From Xenia sp. Carnegie-2017 (Eukaryota > Cnidaria > Anthozoa > Malacalcyonacea > Xeniidae): a stretch of DNA of 64,000 nucleotides. The DNA lies in the NCBI RefSeq assembly GCF_021976095.1, contig NW_025813469.1:9130490-9194489 (forward strand). Reading direction: 5' to 3'. Position numbers and translations under genes: made by a program. The notes under the pieces are model-generated. The model was not told the DNA's origin and made no database searches. It saw nothing but the letters and a program-made list of their open reading frames with translations. Shown piece by piece: positions 11,211-22,345 of this stretch; position 1 is the stretch's first letter, and the number at the start of each line of letters is the position of its first letter.

Positions 11211-12477
11211 CTACAAGTGATTTTTATTTTTAGTTATATTTCCCAAGAGTAATTTTCTCTTTGCATGATACATGATAAAAATATTAAAGGTTTTATTGAA
11301 CTTTAAAAAAGTCGAGTTTCACAAAATTCTATAAAATGTATTAATGATAACAATTTATTGGTGTTGAAAGGGCTAAAAATCTCAATGTAAAGCCATTGAA
11401 ATTGAGAATTGTAAACAACTGATTTAAATATCGGTTGTTGACTTAGAATTTGGGTATTGAACACTAAACAAGTAATTCTCCAAATGGAAAGACCTGGTTC
11501 TTACATGTGGCAAATAATGGGCTTGAACAAAACATTTTGTGCATTTACAGTTGTGTATTGCTGTACCTGGTTTATAAAAATTAACCATGATTATGTATTA
11601 TTGCGTTAATTTTAAGCATAAGAAAATGTAATGTAAAAATTTTTAAAGTTTGTAGCAATAAACGATATTTTTTAAAAAGTTTTCTACAGTTTGAACACCA
11701 AGATATTTTAAAAATTTTTTTTTTTTTCAAAACTAATTTTTCAATATGCTCAATATTTCTATTGTTTGGGTAATTTTTCTCTCGCTTTCACGAAAATTTT
11801 GCACACAGTAAGCTTTCTTATAAAGTGGACTTGCACACAAGGTAAAACATTTTATTCTATTTTATTTCCTTCTGGCTTAATTCTTCTTTCTATAAATATA
11901 TAAAATGTCTAAAAATATTAGTTTTTAACAATGGGAAATATTTCTTTGTTATTTGCAGCACATCCTAAATAAAATCAAGAAATGTTTTTCTTGTTTATTT
12001 TAAGAGGTTTGATAGAACTCAGTGGAGCATGTGCCTAATAGTTCTTTCTAGCCTTCCTTTACATTTGAAAAACCCTGTAATATGAATACAAAATCAATAT
12101 TCATAAAAACGCAATATTTTTTTAGTAAAAAATAAACAAGATAGATAATTGAGGTAATCTTCTGAAGAATTCATTATTGCATGACCGTAAGGAAAAGTGC
12201 TCCATGTGTGAAAATTTTTATAAGACATTGTAAATGTCTTTGTGTTTTTCTGAACTTATCCTGTGCTATAAACTGTCGTATGTATTCCTCGTGAATGACA
12301 ATACTTAAATTAATAGCTACATGCACGTCATTCATAAAACGCGCTTACACTCTTTGTATATCTTACTTTTACGATTTTGATTTTGGTTTGTAGCGTTCTT
12401 TTTAGCTTGAAACTCTTCTAGAATCTTGCTTTTTTACCTTTAAACATATTTTTTTGAATTAATTGCTACAAAGCAGG
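11211..12477. other. Non-coding AT-rich stretch
   Basis: No exon, RNA gene or repeat element is supported. A possible AATAAA-type polyadenylation context follows copy A, but no signal stands out in such AT-rich DNA. Confidence 0.5.
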
Positions 12478-12700
12478 ATTATTAATCCTGTTACGGCTTT
12501 CATGCAAATAAAAAACATGTGACTTGGACTAGTTTGGAACTCGCACTTTCGAGAAACTAGTCCGCCGCTCAACCTGTCAAGCTACCAAGGGGTAGGCTCA
12601 ATAGGTAGAGCGGCGGACTAATATCTTGAAGATGCAAGATCAAAACTCGTCCTAGTCACATGTTTTTTATGTGCATAAAAATTGTGTCAGGATTAATAAT
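12478..12700. repeat. Second SINE-like palindrome (223 bp)
   Basis: The ends attattaatcctg (12478) and caggattaataat (ending 12700) are inverted copies. The inverted match runs inward through acatgtgac and the inner arms agtccgccgctcaacct / aggtagagcggcggact. Each half resembles a degenerate tRNA (A box taggctcaataggtagagc in the right half) and differs from the 5182-5590 family. It is probably two tRNA-derived SINE copies fused head to head. The Harbinger element inserted four bases to its right. Confidence 0.7.
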
Positions 12701-12798
12701 ATGTTAAGGCGGATCTCCACTAGACGATTTTTATGACGATCGTCTTAAAAATTCGCTGCGCCACATGCGCAGTAGGAAATAAAAATCGTCAACTAAAT

Positions 12799-12855
12799 CG
12801 TCAAGCGCTCGACGAAAAGTAGAAACGGTTTCTACTTTTCGTCGAGCGCTTGACG
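12799..12855. repeat. 57-bp perfect palindrome inside the left Harbinger end
   Basis: Two 28-base arms (cgtcaagcgctcgacg..., mirrored after a single central g at 12827) form a perfect hairpin between the left terminal repeat and the MADF gene. It may be a subterminal binding site or part of the promoter. No matching palindrome is seen at the right end, which instead has three gacgattttgtt-like direct repeats at about 15530-15568. Confidence 0.85.
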
Positions 12856-12921
12856 ATCGTCGTAAATTGAACCAATGAAATTTCATCCCGTGAAACTAAT
12901 TACCATTTCTCTAAAGTCAAA

Positions 12922-13950
12922 ATGGCTGCCACCGGTGGAGAAAACGAATTCCAACTGAACGGTACAAATCCTGTAGAAAATATACCGTCAGAGATTCAAA
13001 TACTTGCATCTCCGAGGAATATCTCAGTGGTGCAACATTTTGTTGATCAAAATGTGGTACAAGATGTTGGAGAGCTCGATAAGGAAATGTTTTTGCAAGC
13101 TCTCCGAGACTATAGTTGCTTGTGGGATACAAGCAATATAAACTACAAAAATAGGACCATGAAACTTAATGCATGGAAATCTTTGTCTCGAATGTTCCAG
13201 CGAGAAGGTAAGTGTTCTAAATTAATGGAGGACTTTAAGAAACTTGAGAATTTCATTTATGTGTTGTTTGGTTATTGTGATGTAACATGTTAAACATGCT
13301 AAAGTGGACAGGAAAACTTCTCGACGTTTCTGCGTAATAGTGTTCGTCCCCCCATTTCGTTTGACTGTGCTCCTTGACTATATGTGTTATTTCGTATTTT
13401 ATGTCAACTCTAACAAAATTTGTTTCTTGCCCTTTTTTCAGTTCCATACCTTCAGAAAATTTTTAAGAACCTTAAAGATTCTCTAAAAAAATGCCTTGAT
13501 AGGAGACGAGCATTGTCTAAATCTGGGGCAGCTGCTTCGACACTTCCAACATGCAAATATTTTGAGGTTATGAGATTTCTTCATGAGAAAACAAGCAATT
13601 TGGAAACTCACAGCAATGTGGATCTTGAAATCCAAACAATACCAGAGAACATATTGGACATATCCTCATCACAATCTCCAGGACCTAGTCAGCCTTCTTC
13701 AAGCTGTTTAAACATATCAGATGGGGCAAAATATGGTAAAAGAAAACATCCAAATTCTAAAGATCAACTAAACCCATTTCTTGACCATATGAAGAGTATG
13801 GATGGAAAAATGGTAAATTATTTAGAAGGAATGTCAGGTAAAAGAGTGAGTCTTGTTCCAGTTTTAAGAGATATGGAAAAAAAGCAACTCAGACTAGCTA
13901 AATTAAAAATTCAACAGCTTTTGTATGATTTACAATATTCAGATACCTAA
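12922..13950 (+). CDS. Harbinger MADF-domain DNA-binding protein (two exons)
   Basis: Exon 1 is 12922-13207 and exon 2 is 13442-13950, with donor gtaagt at 13208 and acceptor ttttttcag ending at 13441. The splice makes a 264-residue protein. Residues about 50-125 form a MADF domain (LDKEMFLQALRDY, LWDTSNINYKNR, NAWKSLSRMF), a Myb/SANT-related fold. The C-terminal part is Ser/Pro- and Lys-rich. In Harbinger elements this second protein helps bring the transposase to the nucleus and to the terminal repeats. The ATG at 12922 lies in aaaATGGCT, a good context, and follows the left terminal repeat and a 57-bp palindrome. No stop or frame break is seen in either exon. Confidence 0.85.
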
Positions 13951-14183
13951 AGAAAATGGTTGTAGAACTTCACAGATCACATTAAAAATTAATAACATAC
14001 TCTCACTTATACAAGATACATTCCTTCCAATGAATACAGATATATAGCAAGTGAAATCATTTATTTTTAGAATTATAGCTTAAACATGTATTGCTAACTA
14101 CATAAGTGAAAAACCCCTTTTGTATGAAAACCCTTCACATCACTAATGCTCATATTGAATATAAATGGCTTTAAATTTGTTTT

Positions 14184-15497
14184 TTATTTTGAACACCTTA
14201 CTATATGCCACTGCCAGTCAACTGCTCTTTCATTATTAAAATAATCAGCAAATTGTTCACGAACCCACTTAGCTTCTGCACCATAGTTATTTGATGCACC
14301 AACATCTGTAATGTCACCCAATCCATTCATACAATTTGCATCTTGTCGCCACTCACCAGGGTTAAACTCATTACCCATTTGCCCATCTTGATCAGCAAAT
14401 GATGGTGGGCAGTATAGATTTGAATCGTCATCTTCATTTATGCTCATAAGGAAGTTATGCAATGCCACAACAGCTTTAGTTATGGCAATCACATTATCAA
14501 CTTTGGCAACTATAGGCCTATGAAACACACGAAACCGACTAGCACATATACCAAAAGCATTTTCAATGACACGTCTGGCTCTGCTTAGCCTGTAATTGAA
14601 AATTAGTTTCCTCTCAGACAGGTTTGAAAAAGGATAGGGCTTCATCATGTGGCGTTTTAGGCCAAATGCATCATCCCCTACAAATACGTGGGGTAGTACT
14701 TTCGTTGAATGGGTAATCTTGCCATCTGTGGGCATGTTGAGAAGCTTGTTTTCAATAGCATAGCCAAGATTGCTGTTGGCATACACGCTGCCATCACTTT
14801 GCCGCCCACTATCACCAATATCAACCAGTGTGAATCTATAATTTGCATCACTAACTCCCAACAAAACAATGCTATGAGTCTTTTTGTAATTAAAAAAACT
14901 CAATGCCTGTCCAGCAGAAGCAAACATCTGCACATGCTTTCCATCAATTTCTCCCAGCATATTAGGAAAGTTCCATCGATCTTCAAAATCTTTAGATACT
15001 TTTTTCCAGTCACCCTCAGTGCAAGGTGTTTTCATGAAACCCATTTCCTTTAGTTTGTCCCAAAGTGCGTTGCATGTTTCGTAGTTAATTCGACCAACAG
15101 TCGTTGAGCTCATTCTATAATTGGCAGCGATAGTTGTATGAGCTTCCCCAGTTGCCAAATATCGCAGAGTGACTAAAAGTCTTTGATCTACACTTATTGG
15201 TTCTCGCATTTTTGTCTCTTTCTTTCTCATCATCGGGGCAATATACCCCAACAAGGTCTCAAAAGTGTCAGGTAACATCCTGAAATATCTGAAAAACATT
15301 TCATGATCGTATAATCGCAAGTCTTTAACCAGCAAATTGTACTCTCCTTTCTCATTTCTTTCCTCGTACAGTTTACGCATCCAAAATCTTTGTCGTTTTC
15401 GCTTTGTTTTCATGGATCTTACTCTACATGCATGCAGTAAAATCAAATGCCTTCGAAGAAGTAAATAATGCATTAAAGTTTGATTCACATCCGCCAT
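14184..15497 (-). CDS. Harbinger DDE transposase
   Basis: An open frame of 437 residues if started at the ATG at 15497 (MADVNQTLMHY). The frame extends upstream into the terminal repeat, but that part looks non-coding. It has an N-terminal helix-turn-helix region (LLVTLRYLATGEAHTTIAANY, about residues 115-150), then the DDE nuclease: first Asp in GEIDGKHV, second Asp in FVGDDAFGL, and Glu in RRVIENAFGI, all present. This matches the HARBI1/PIF transposase family, which cuts and pastes the element at TWA sites. The length is normal for the family. The gene converges on the MADF gene, with about 230 bases between their stops. Confidence 0.93.
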   Translation of the reverse strand: MADVNQTLMHYLLLRRHLILLHACRVRSMKTKRKRQRFWMRKLYEERNEKGEYNLLVKDLRLYDHEMFFRYFRMLPDTFETLLGYIAPMMRKKETKMREPISVDQRLLVTLRYLATGEAHTTIAANYRMSSTTVGRINYETCNALWDKLKEMGFMKTPCTEGDWKKVSKDFEDRWNFPNMLGEIDGKHVQMFASAGQALSFFNYKKTHSIVLLGVSDANYRFTLVDIGDSGRQSDGSVYANSNLGYAIENKLLNMPTDGKITHSTKVLPHVFVGDDAFGLKRHMMKPYPFSNLSERKLIFNYRLSRARRVIENAFGICASRFRVFHRPIVAKVDNVIAITKAVVALHNFLMSINEDDDSNLYCPPSFADQDGQMGNEFNPGEWRQDANCMNGLGDITDVGASNNYGAEAKWVREQFADYFNNERAVDWQWHIVRCSK

Positions 15498-15643
15498 TTT
15501 CTCAATTTCACATTGCAATTTGCAATCGTCTTTGACGATTTTGTTGACGATTTTGTTGACGATTTTATTTCCTACTGCGCATGTGGCGCAGCGAAATTTT
15601 AAGACGATCGTCATAAAAATCGTCTGGTGGAGATCCGCCTTTA

Positions 15644-16212
15644 TTCTCTGATGATGGCTTTGGAGCAAAGCAAAAATGGTACATTAAATTGATCGATACT
15701 CTCTGACAAACTCTCTGGCCTAATGCAAGACACAACCTTTTGAGGTTGCAAAGTGAAGGTTAAAACCCTGTCTGGAATAAAATATAGTTAGATCTAGGAC
15801 GAGCTGAGAAATGAGAAAATAGTGCTGGTTATTAGTTAAATAATTCACACGCCTGTTTTTCAGATGTTGTCGGAAATATATATTAATGCAAGATAGTCAT
15901 TTAGACACGAAGTAGATTATTGCATGAGGTATATACAATACTGGAATTTCGCATGCGACTTTGTACCTAGAGCTTTGGGTAACGCCAGCATTAGCGTAGC
16001 CAGCCCGACTTTTTACTTACGCTATGCAAATATTTTTGTGTTCACTGACTGTGAGAACAGTAGATTTCTAAAGAAATGAATAATGGTAATCTTTTAGAAT
16101 TTTAATAGGGGGAGTAAATCTGCACACTTGCTACGATACTGAACGCCAATGCTAGAGTCTTGTTTTTAATTCAAAGTAATGTGACGATTTAACACATTTT
16201 TTAATCATAAAA
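15644..16212. other. Non-coding stretch before an NLR exon scrap
   Basis: I see no gene or element here. It directly precedes the truncated NLR first exon and may contain its former promoter. Confidence 0.45.
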
Positions 16213-16530
16213 ATGGAAAAATGTCTTGAATACATAAAATGGAGCAGTTTTATCTGTTTTGGAAGAATAATATTGATTTTCTTTGGCATATTTGGCATCT
16301 TTGCTTCTAGTATTTCATTAATTTTATATCTTGATAGTTCATTTAATTGTCATAATGAGATTATATCAAAGAAGAAAGAAAGTTCTTTTTTAAGAGCATT
16401 GAATCAAGATGTTTCAGACAATACAAAGATGGTTAACTTTTAACTGCAGTTTTTCTTATGGTATTTTTTGATTTTGGCATTATCTTATTTTGGAGTATCG
16501 TTTATGGATACCGTATAGATATAGATATAC
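16213..16530 (+). pseudogene. Truncated NLR first exon (membrane part only)
   Basis: It starts with an ATG and MEKCLEYIKWSSF, then a first membrane segment (GRIILIFFGIFGIF), clearly the same as residues 1-75 of the copies at 18413 and 58662. The frame then breaks near 16440, and only traces of the second membrane segment remain (LFWSIVYGY-like, about 16480-16515). No NACHT part follows. It is a dead partial duplicate lying 1.9 kb upstream of a fuller copy. Confidence 0.8.
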
Positions 16531-17163
16531 CGTTGATGCTTATAATCCTGTAGTTTTGAATAAATCAAAGTTACAACTGCAACAACAAACATTTGCTTTC
16601 CAAAAACAAATCACTGTCATCTAAAACAAGGTACGTTTGTGATAATGTGTTGGTTAAGGAACCTAAATTGTTTGCTATTATTTATTAGTCGTTCCGTCCT
16701 ATTCAGCATATTTGTAAATTATGTGCTACATCATTAATATAATGATGCCTCACGAATCGAATTTTGAAATTGCAAATGTGCTGATGTCGTCTTTGAATAG
16801 TTTGAATATTTAAGTCGTTTTAGAAGTGGAAATATTGATCACCAAATAAGTTTATCTTTGCTACAAAAAAGTTGTGTGGCCTAAAGATTGGGAAAATTTA
16901 TTTTCAAACAAAGGTATAGAACATTTAACCTTAATATAATTCAACAAACAAATAATAGGTTACCTACGTCATAGCTCTTGAGGTGCTGGGGAGTTATGGG
17001 TCAGCTGTTGATATTAACTTGCTGACACAAGTAAGTATTTGAAAACAGTAGAAGGACAGTTCCAACAGATGAGGGGCCAAGTACTTGAAATGTGTGCTTA
17101 TGAATAATAAATGTATGGAGATCTGATCAGGTTGAAATTACTAAGATTTATATTAATAATACG
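16531..17163. other. Non-coding remnant downstream of the NLR scrap
   Basis: No exon is readable. The segment near 16800-16860 is weakly similar to about 49385-49445, suggesting shared ancestry of the flanks. Confidence 0.4.
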
Positions 17164-17407
17164 GAATTATTTATTTACACAACTTAAATAATCATCACAT
17201 GAATTCCAATCATTTTTACGTGCCACGATCAGTTTGTGAGCTTAAATGCAAGTATTTTGATGTATACAAATTAATATTGGCATATCTCAAAAACCATAGC
17301 TGTTGTAGCATTAAAATAAATGCATACAAGCTCACAAATTGATCGTGAAACGTAAAAATGATTCAAAGACATAGGATTAATAATCAAGTTGTGTAAATAA
17401 ATGATTT
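17164..17407. repeat. MITE-like inverted repeat (about 245 bp)
   Basis: The left arm (aattatttatttacacaactt from 17164, through acgtgccacgatcagtttgtgagct) is matched in reverse by the right arm (about 17325-17407). The spacer of about 70 bases is non-coding. It fits a small non-autonomous DNA transposon. Confidence 0.65.
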
Positions 17408-18412
17408 TGTGTTGATAAAATTATTCTAGACAATTTTGAACAGATTGGGCCTTCATCTTTATATGATTTTGTTCTCGTATTATTGCTTGCAACAACTTTT
17501 CAATTTGTGGCCTAGACATTATCTACCTAAACATTGTCTACCTAGACATTTAGGTAGACATTGTGATAGATAAAACTACATTAAAAGAATCCCCCCCTGC
17601 ACACTTTTTGACTATGATGCTCCCTAAGTTCATCTCTGCAGCTGTAGTCAAATCGCACTTACGATATTTTTTAAGAGAAATTGAACAATTAGGGCTTCTT
17701 TATGTCAATTAGCTTACACCACATTAGAAGGCACGTTTTTGCACGTTTTGTTTATATAGTTGCCTTCGGACAAGTGATTGATATTTTGCGTGACTGAACA
17801 TTGAAATGAGGAGATGTTGATTCACAATGGCATAATGCTCCGTCAAATATTAGATAATTTGCTTAACCAGAGAAATCAGACAGTCTTTCTATGAATTAGG
17901 CATTGATTCTCATGGAGGGTTCATCCCAATTCGCACCCCTCATTTGACATTATCTATCATATCGTGTAGTTTAGCTTCTCTTTTAAGCCATGTAGTAATA
18001 CTGACACAGCATTTTTTACAAACTTTTACAAAGTCAATTCCATTCTCTTACTTAATTATGCTCGACTTTCGAATTCTATTAACTTATGTGAAGTTGAACA
18101 TCATATGTTTCCCAATGATAATTTTTTTATTGGAAATGCTGTCTTACTTAATCGTTGTTTTATTGACTGCTCTTTTTCTCTTAATGAAGTGAAAATTTTG
18201 TAAAAATTTTCAGACTAATTTGCTTACCACAAAACTTAAAAAATCTTAGTGTAGTCATTCAAACATTAGTAACATGAAAATTTTTTTGAGTTTTCACATC
18301 AAAGGAAAAGTCAAATAAATTTGCCTCAATTTGAAAACTTATCCCTAAACCCGGTAATCGTTTTATATTTAAAATTATGTAATTAACTAATGTATTTTTT
18401 TAAAGCATACCA
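17408..18412. other. 5' flank of the second NLR copy
   Basis: No gene is supported. About 17940-18180 is similar to about 47975-48125, so this upstream region is duplicated elsewhere in the window without its gene. A promoter for the 18413 exon would be expected here, but no core element can be singled out. Confidence 0.45.
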
Positions 18413-20637
18413 ATGGAAAAGTGTCTTGAATACATTCCATGGAGCACTTTTAACTGGGTTGGAAGAATAATACTTATTATCTTTGGTTTATTTGGCTTTA
18501 TAGTTTCTGGTATTTCATTAAATTTATATGGTGATATTTCATTTGACTGCTATAATGAGATTATATCAAAGACCAAAGAAAGTTCTCTCTTAAAAAACAT
18601 AGAATCAAGATGTTTCATACAATACAAAGATGGACTGACTTTCAAGTATGCTATTTTTCTTGTGGTAGGTTTGAATTTTGGCATTGTCTTATTTTGGAGT
18701 ATCGTTTATGGATATTATGTAAAGCTTCAAGTTGAACATAATGATAATGACAGTCCAATTGAGAACAGTGACGAACAAAGTGAACCTCTACATGCAGAAT
18801 ATTGCGAAGAAATTCGTCAGTCTAACAACGTAGCATTTAAGTTTTCTTCATATTACATATACATCGTTCATTTAGTTTTTCACTTCATTATATTGTCTGT
18901 CATTGTTGGATTACTTTTCTTTGCCAAATTTCCCATCAATTACAGCTGTAAAAGACGTCCAACAATGAAAGAAATTTCCTTGTTAAATCACACCATTTCT
19001 ACCATTGTTCGTGTAAATCCCAACGGTGATAAAAGTAAGACATTAATTGTAGTAGTTTTATCGGTCAATTTAATTGTAATAACAGTAACAATTTTGGAGC
19101 AGTGTTACTTGACGTATAAGGCTTGGACTGATAAGTCTTTTAAAAGAGGATAAATTTTGTACAGTTTACTTAAATTTTGTACCACTCCAAAAAGACGACT
19201 GTGCAAAACTGTTGAAAAAGAAAGAAGAAGAATTTGGAAAACCTTTGGAAGAAATTAAAAACAATTTCGACACGAACGAAGCATGTGTAATACATGACGA
19301 CTATGGCGATAAGACCAAAGAGTGGCGAAATCTTGAAAATATTTACATCAACGTCATAGTACAAGTAGAAAGACAATTAAAGAATGCTTATCCAGAAACA
19401 TTTAAAAGACACGAAATCTTTCATTGCTAACTTACAATAAGAGAAGATACAAAAAAATTATTAAGAGCGACAGAAATTTTTAAACCAATCCAGGGCGAGC
19501 AAGACCAATCGTATCCCCATACCATTTTAGTTATTGGAAGGCCGGGAATTGGTAAAACTATGTTAATAAAAAAAAATTTACTTGAATGGATAAAAAATTC
19601 AGATGATTTTTTTTGATAAACTAGTTCTTTTAACGCGATGTCGTGCTATTAAAAATGGCAACATTAGTCTCAAATATATGTTAAGTGATTGTGATGGATT
19701 TTTAGATCAGGAATTTTCCAAAATTTATGACTTTATAATCAATAATCCTGAAAAAACTGTTCTTGTCTTTGATGTTCTTGATGAACTATCTTTTAAAAAA
19801 GAATGCCAGAAAATTGATGGTTCAATCCTCCGTGATGCGAAAATGCCAGCATTTAGACTGTTAAGTTTGTTGGTAAAACGTAAACTGTTGCCTGGTGTCA
19901 CTGTTGCTATAACATCATGACCCACAGCTGAAAATGTATTTGATGAACTAAAGTTTGACCGAACAGTGGAGATCTTAGGTTTTTTTGAAGAACAGATCAA
20001 ATGTTATATCGAAAAGTTTTGTGGTAATGACAAGAATACCTATGAGCTGATTTTGAATTGCATTAATAAATCTAATGAACTTCGTAGCTTTTGCTTTATC
20101 CCTGTCAACACTTACATTGTCTGCTTGACCCTAAAGAAAAGCTTTATAAATAATACTGACGATATTCCAAAGACAATCACTGAATTGTACAACAGAGCAA
20201 TTAAAATCCTACTATGGAGACATCATCCTTCTCTCAAGAAAGAAAAAACGCCGAAAAATCATTTGACTATCCCTTTACCATTCTTGCTTGATACGGATAT
20301 AAAAAAAATAAAAGAAAAAGCAAAGAAGGGACTTGAAGTAGAAAATTTGATTTTTGAAGATAAGAATAATAATGAATTTCAAGATTTGGCAAACTGTGGT
20401 GTTTTTCATCAGATATCACATAAACGACGCTTTATTTATTGTTTTCTTCATTCAACTCTTCAAGAATTTTTTGCTGCGTGGAGTATTGTTGACGATTGGC
20501 AAAACCTTGGACAATTTTTGGATGATCACGTTGCAGATCCTAAATGGCATTTGGTGATTGAATTCATTGCTGGTTTACTTGGAGATATGAAAAAAAGAGG
20601 AGAAGTAGAGGATATTAACGTTGTTGAACAAAGATAA
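18413..20637 (+). pseudogene. NLR-like membrane-NACHT exon (copy B), decayed
   Basis: It begins MEKCLEYIPWSTFNW. Four hydrophobic segments follow (about residues 15-40, 75-100, 145-170 and 210-235), ending in one frame at 19153. After a break come a charged linker, the NACHT P-loop GRPGIGKTML (about 19537-19566), the Walker B region TVLVFDVLDELS, ITS-PTAE, the helical part FFEEQIKCYIEKFCG, and the NLR hallmark LHSTLQEFFAAW. As a whole it would be a membrane-anchored STAND ATPase. The copy is broken: stop in place of His near 19428, a frame change in a T run near 19612, CGA-to-TGA at about 19918, and the splice donor after EQR reads ataaaa instead of gtaaaa (20635). The partner LRR exon would be at 26300. 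Confidence 0.83.
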
Positions 20638-20994
20638 AATCTTTATATGTATTAATAAAAAATCTCTGTACGTTTTATTTGGTTACATGAAATTTCTTAT
20701 CAAATCTAAGAGAACTAATGTTCAAAAAAAATATTGTTTATTATGTTTCTACTACGATTTTCATAATTTGGTGTTCTAAGCAAAAATCTAAGGATTCTTT
20801 AAGACATGACATCTCATTAACCTACTTTTATCTAAAGTCTGGATGTTTGTAAGTAATGAGGTATAATTGTAAATGTTTTAATGTTAGCCAGAATAGGCGT
20901 ATTTTGTTTTTCTATTTACCATAAAAGTAAAAGCATGCTTTCTTTGGTGTGTGCTTTCCTCAAATATAAATGATAAGTTTTCGGGTTAATCAGT
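20638..20994. other. Start of intron of NLR copy B
   Basis: No exon is visible. In the best copy the intron begins at the equivalent place. Confidence 0.4.
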
Positions 20995-21009
20995 GATCTT
21001 CGCACTTTT

Positions 21010-21087
<78 letters not shown>

Positions 21088-21153
21088 GTGCCGGTGCAGT
21101 GCTCTGACCAACTGAGCTATTAAATGAAGATATGATCTTGAATTCTCATGAAT

Positions 21154-21220
<67 letters not shown>

Positions 21221-21330
21221 TAGCAAAGTGCGAAGATCATATCTTCATTTAATTCCAAACACCGTACTGTATAAAACATTCTTTCATATGACATTCCTTT
21301 CACGAGAAAGCATGAGCCCAACAAAATTGG

Positions 21331-21367
<37 letters not shown>

Positions 21368-21420
21368 CAGAGCACTGCACCGGCACCGCAGAGGAAATGG
21401 GCTCGAATCCCGTTGAGTCG

Positions 21421-21467
<47 letters not shown>

Positions 21468-21535
21468 AGTGCGAAGATCATATCTTCACTTAATTCCAAA
21501 CACCGCACTGCATAAAACATTCTTTCAAAGTAGAG
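20995..21535. repeat. Cluster of three tRNA-derived SINE copies
   Basis: Copy 1 is 21122-20995 (minus, tRNA-like head cut short). Copy 2 is about 21146-21295 (plus, lacking the front of the head). Copy 3 is about 21296-21530 (plus, full head at 21347-21420). All share the body tttttcaggttcatgagaca and the end gcgaagatcatatcttca. Copies 1 and 2 abut head to head through a truncated junction (about 21123-21146), the same arrangement as the palindrome at 5182-5590. The head resembles tRNA-Ala (GGC in the loop). They lie inside the intron of NLR copy B. Confidence 0.85.
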
Positions 21536-22345
21536 TTTTGTTACATAAATTCACATTTTATTCAGGTTATTAGTGAACTATCAAATATTACTTATCAAAA
21601 ATTTTCTGGCATTTAACCTTATATATAATGACGTTGCATACTTGACGGCTAATATAGAAAAGTGGTGGAGAAATACTCCTGTTACTGTTTTATTAGTAAA
21701 ATATGTAACGTTCATTTAACCTAAAGTATGTACCTGCCTCAGTTATCATTTACAAAAGAGAATAGCATCTTAAATTCAATCAAAAATCGCATAAAGCTCT
21801 TTATAGTACTCTATTTTTTTCATTACTGCATGAACTAACACAACATGTTGAGTATTTGGAGAGCAATGATTATGTGGTAGTGGTAAATGTTATAATTTCA
21901 TTGAATGGTGTGAGAAACCACATTTCATTCTTACAAAACGCCTTTTCGTTTTGAAAAAGCTGATTATGTTATGGGCTATACATATCGGCTTACTGTATAA
22001 TTTATTTGTAAATCGAAGTATCGAATATCAGGTTAGCTTATGTGTTTATTTTTCCAGTATGTTATTACATATATTCATATAAGCTACTAAGGTCAGCAGG
22101 ACGGTGTAGATCTGCATAAATAATGTGTCTTACTTTATCAATTTCAAGTGATATCACGTCTGTTTTATGACGTCATATCTGTATTTAAAATCCTAGATCT
22201 TCCCCTGTGTGAAAAGTCCTAAGAAATCCAACTTTTGTAACATGCTAAAATTTTGAATTTTCTGTACCGATGTGAAAAAATAAAATACCAGCATGCTCAA
22301 CAAAATGGCGGAAAAGACTTACGACGTTTATTGAAACAAATCAAT
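21536..22345. other. Intron of NLR copy B, shared with copy C
   Basis: About 22020-22345 matches about 61845-62190 in the intron of the third NLR (for example gtcagcaggac and aaataataccagcatgc-like parts). It is duplicated intron sequence with no coding content. Confidence 0.6.

Larger units (their letters stand above)
12707..15640. mobile_element. PIF/Harbinger DNA transposon, apparently complete
   Basis: The element is bounded by the 3-bp target duplication TTA (12704-12706 and 15641-15643), typical of PIF/Harbinger. Its terminal inverted repeats of about 83 bp (12707-12790 and 15558-15640) differ at only two or three places. Inside are the two genes characteristic of the superfamily in convergent orientation: a MADF/Myb-like DNA-binding protein (plus strand, two exons) and a DDE transposase (minus strand). 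Both read without interruption. Near-identical ends, a clean target site and two open genes indicate a young, possibly still mobile copy. It is 2934 bp long, within the usual size range. Confidence 0.93.

Noticed and set aside
14709-15053. Plus-strand 114-residue frame within the Harbinger transposase
   Set aside because: It is the antisense shadow of the transposase, which has full motif support on the minus strand.
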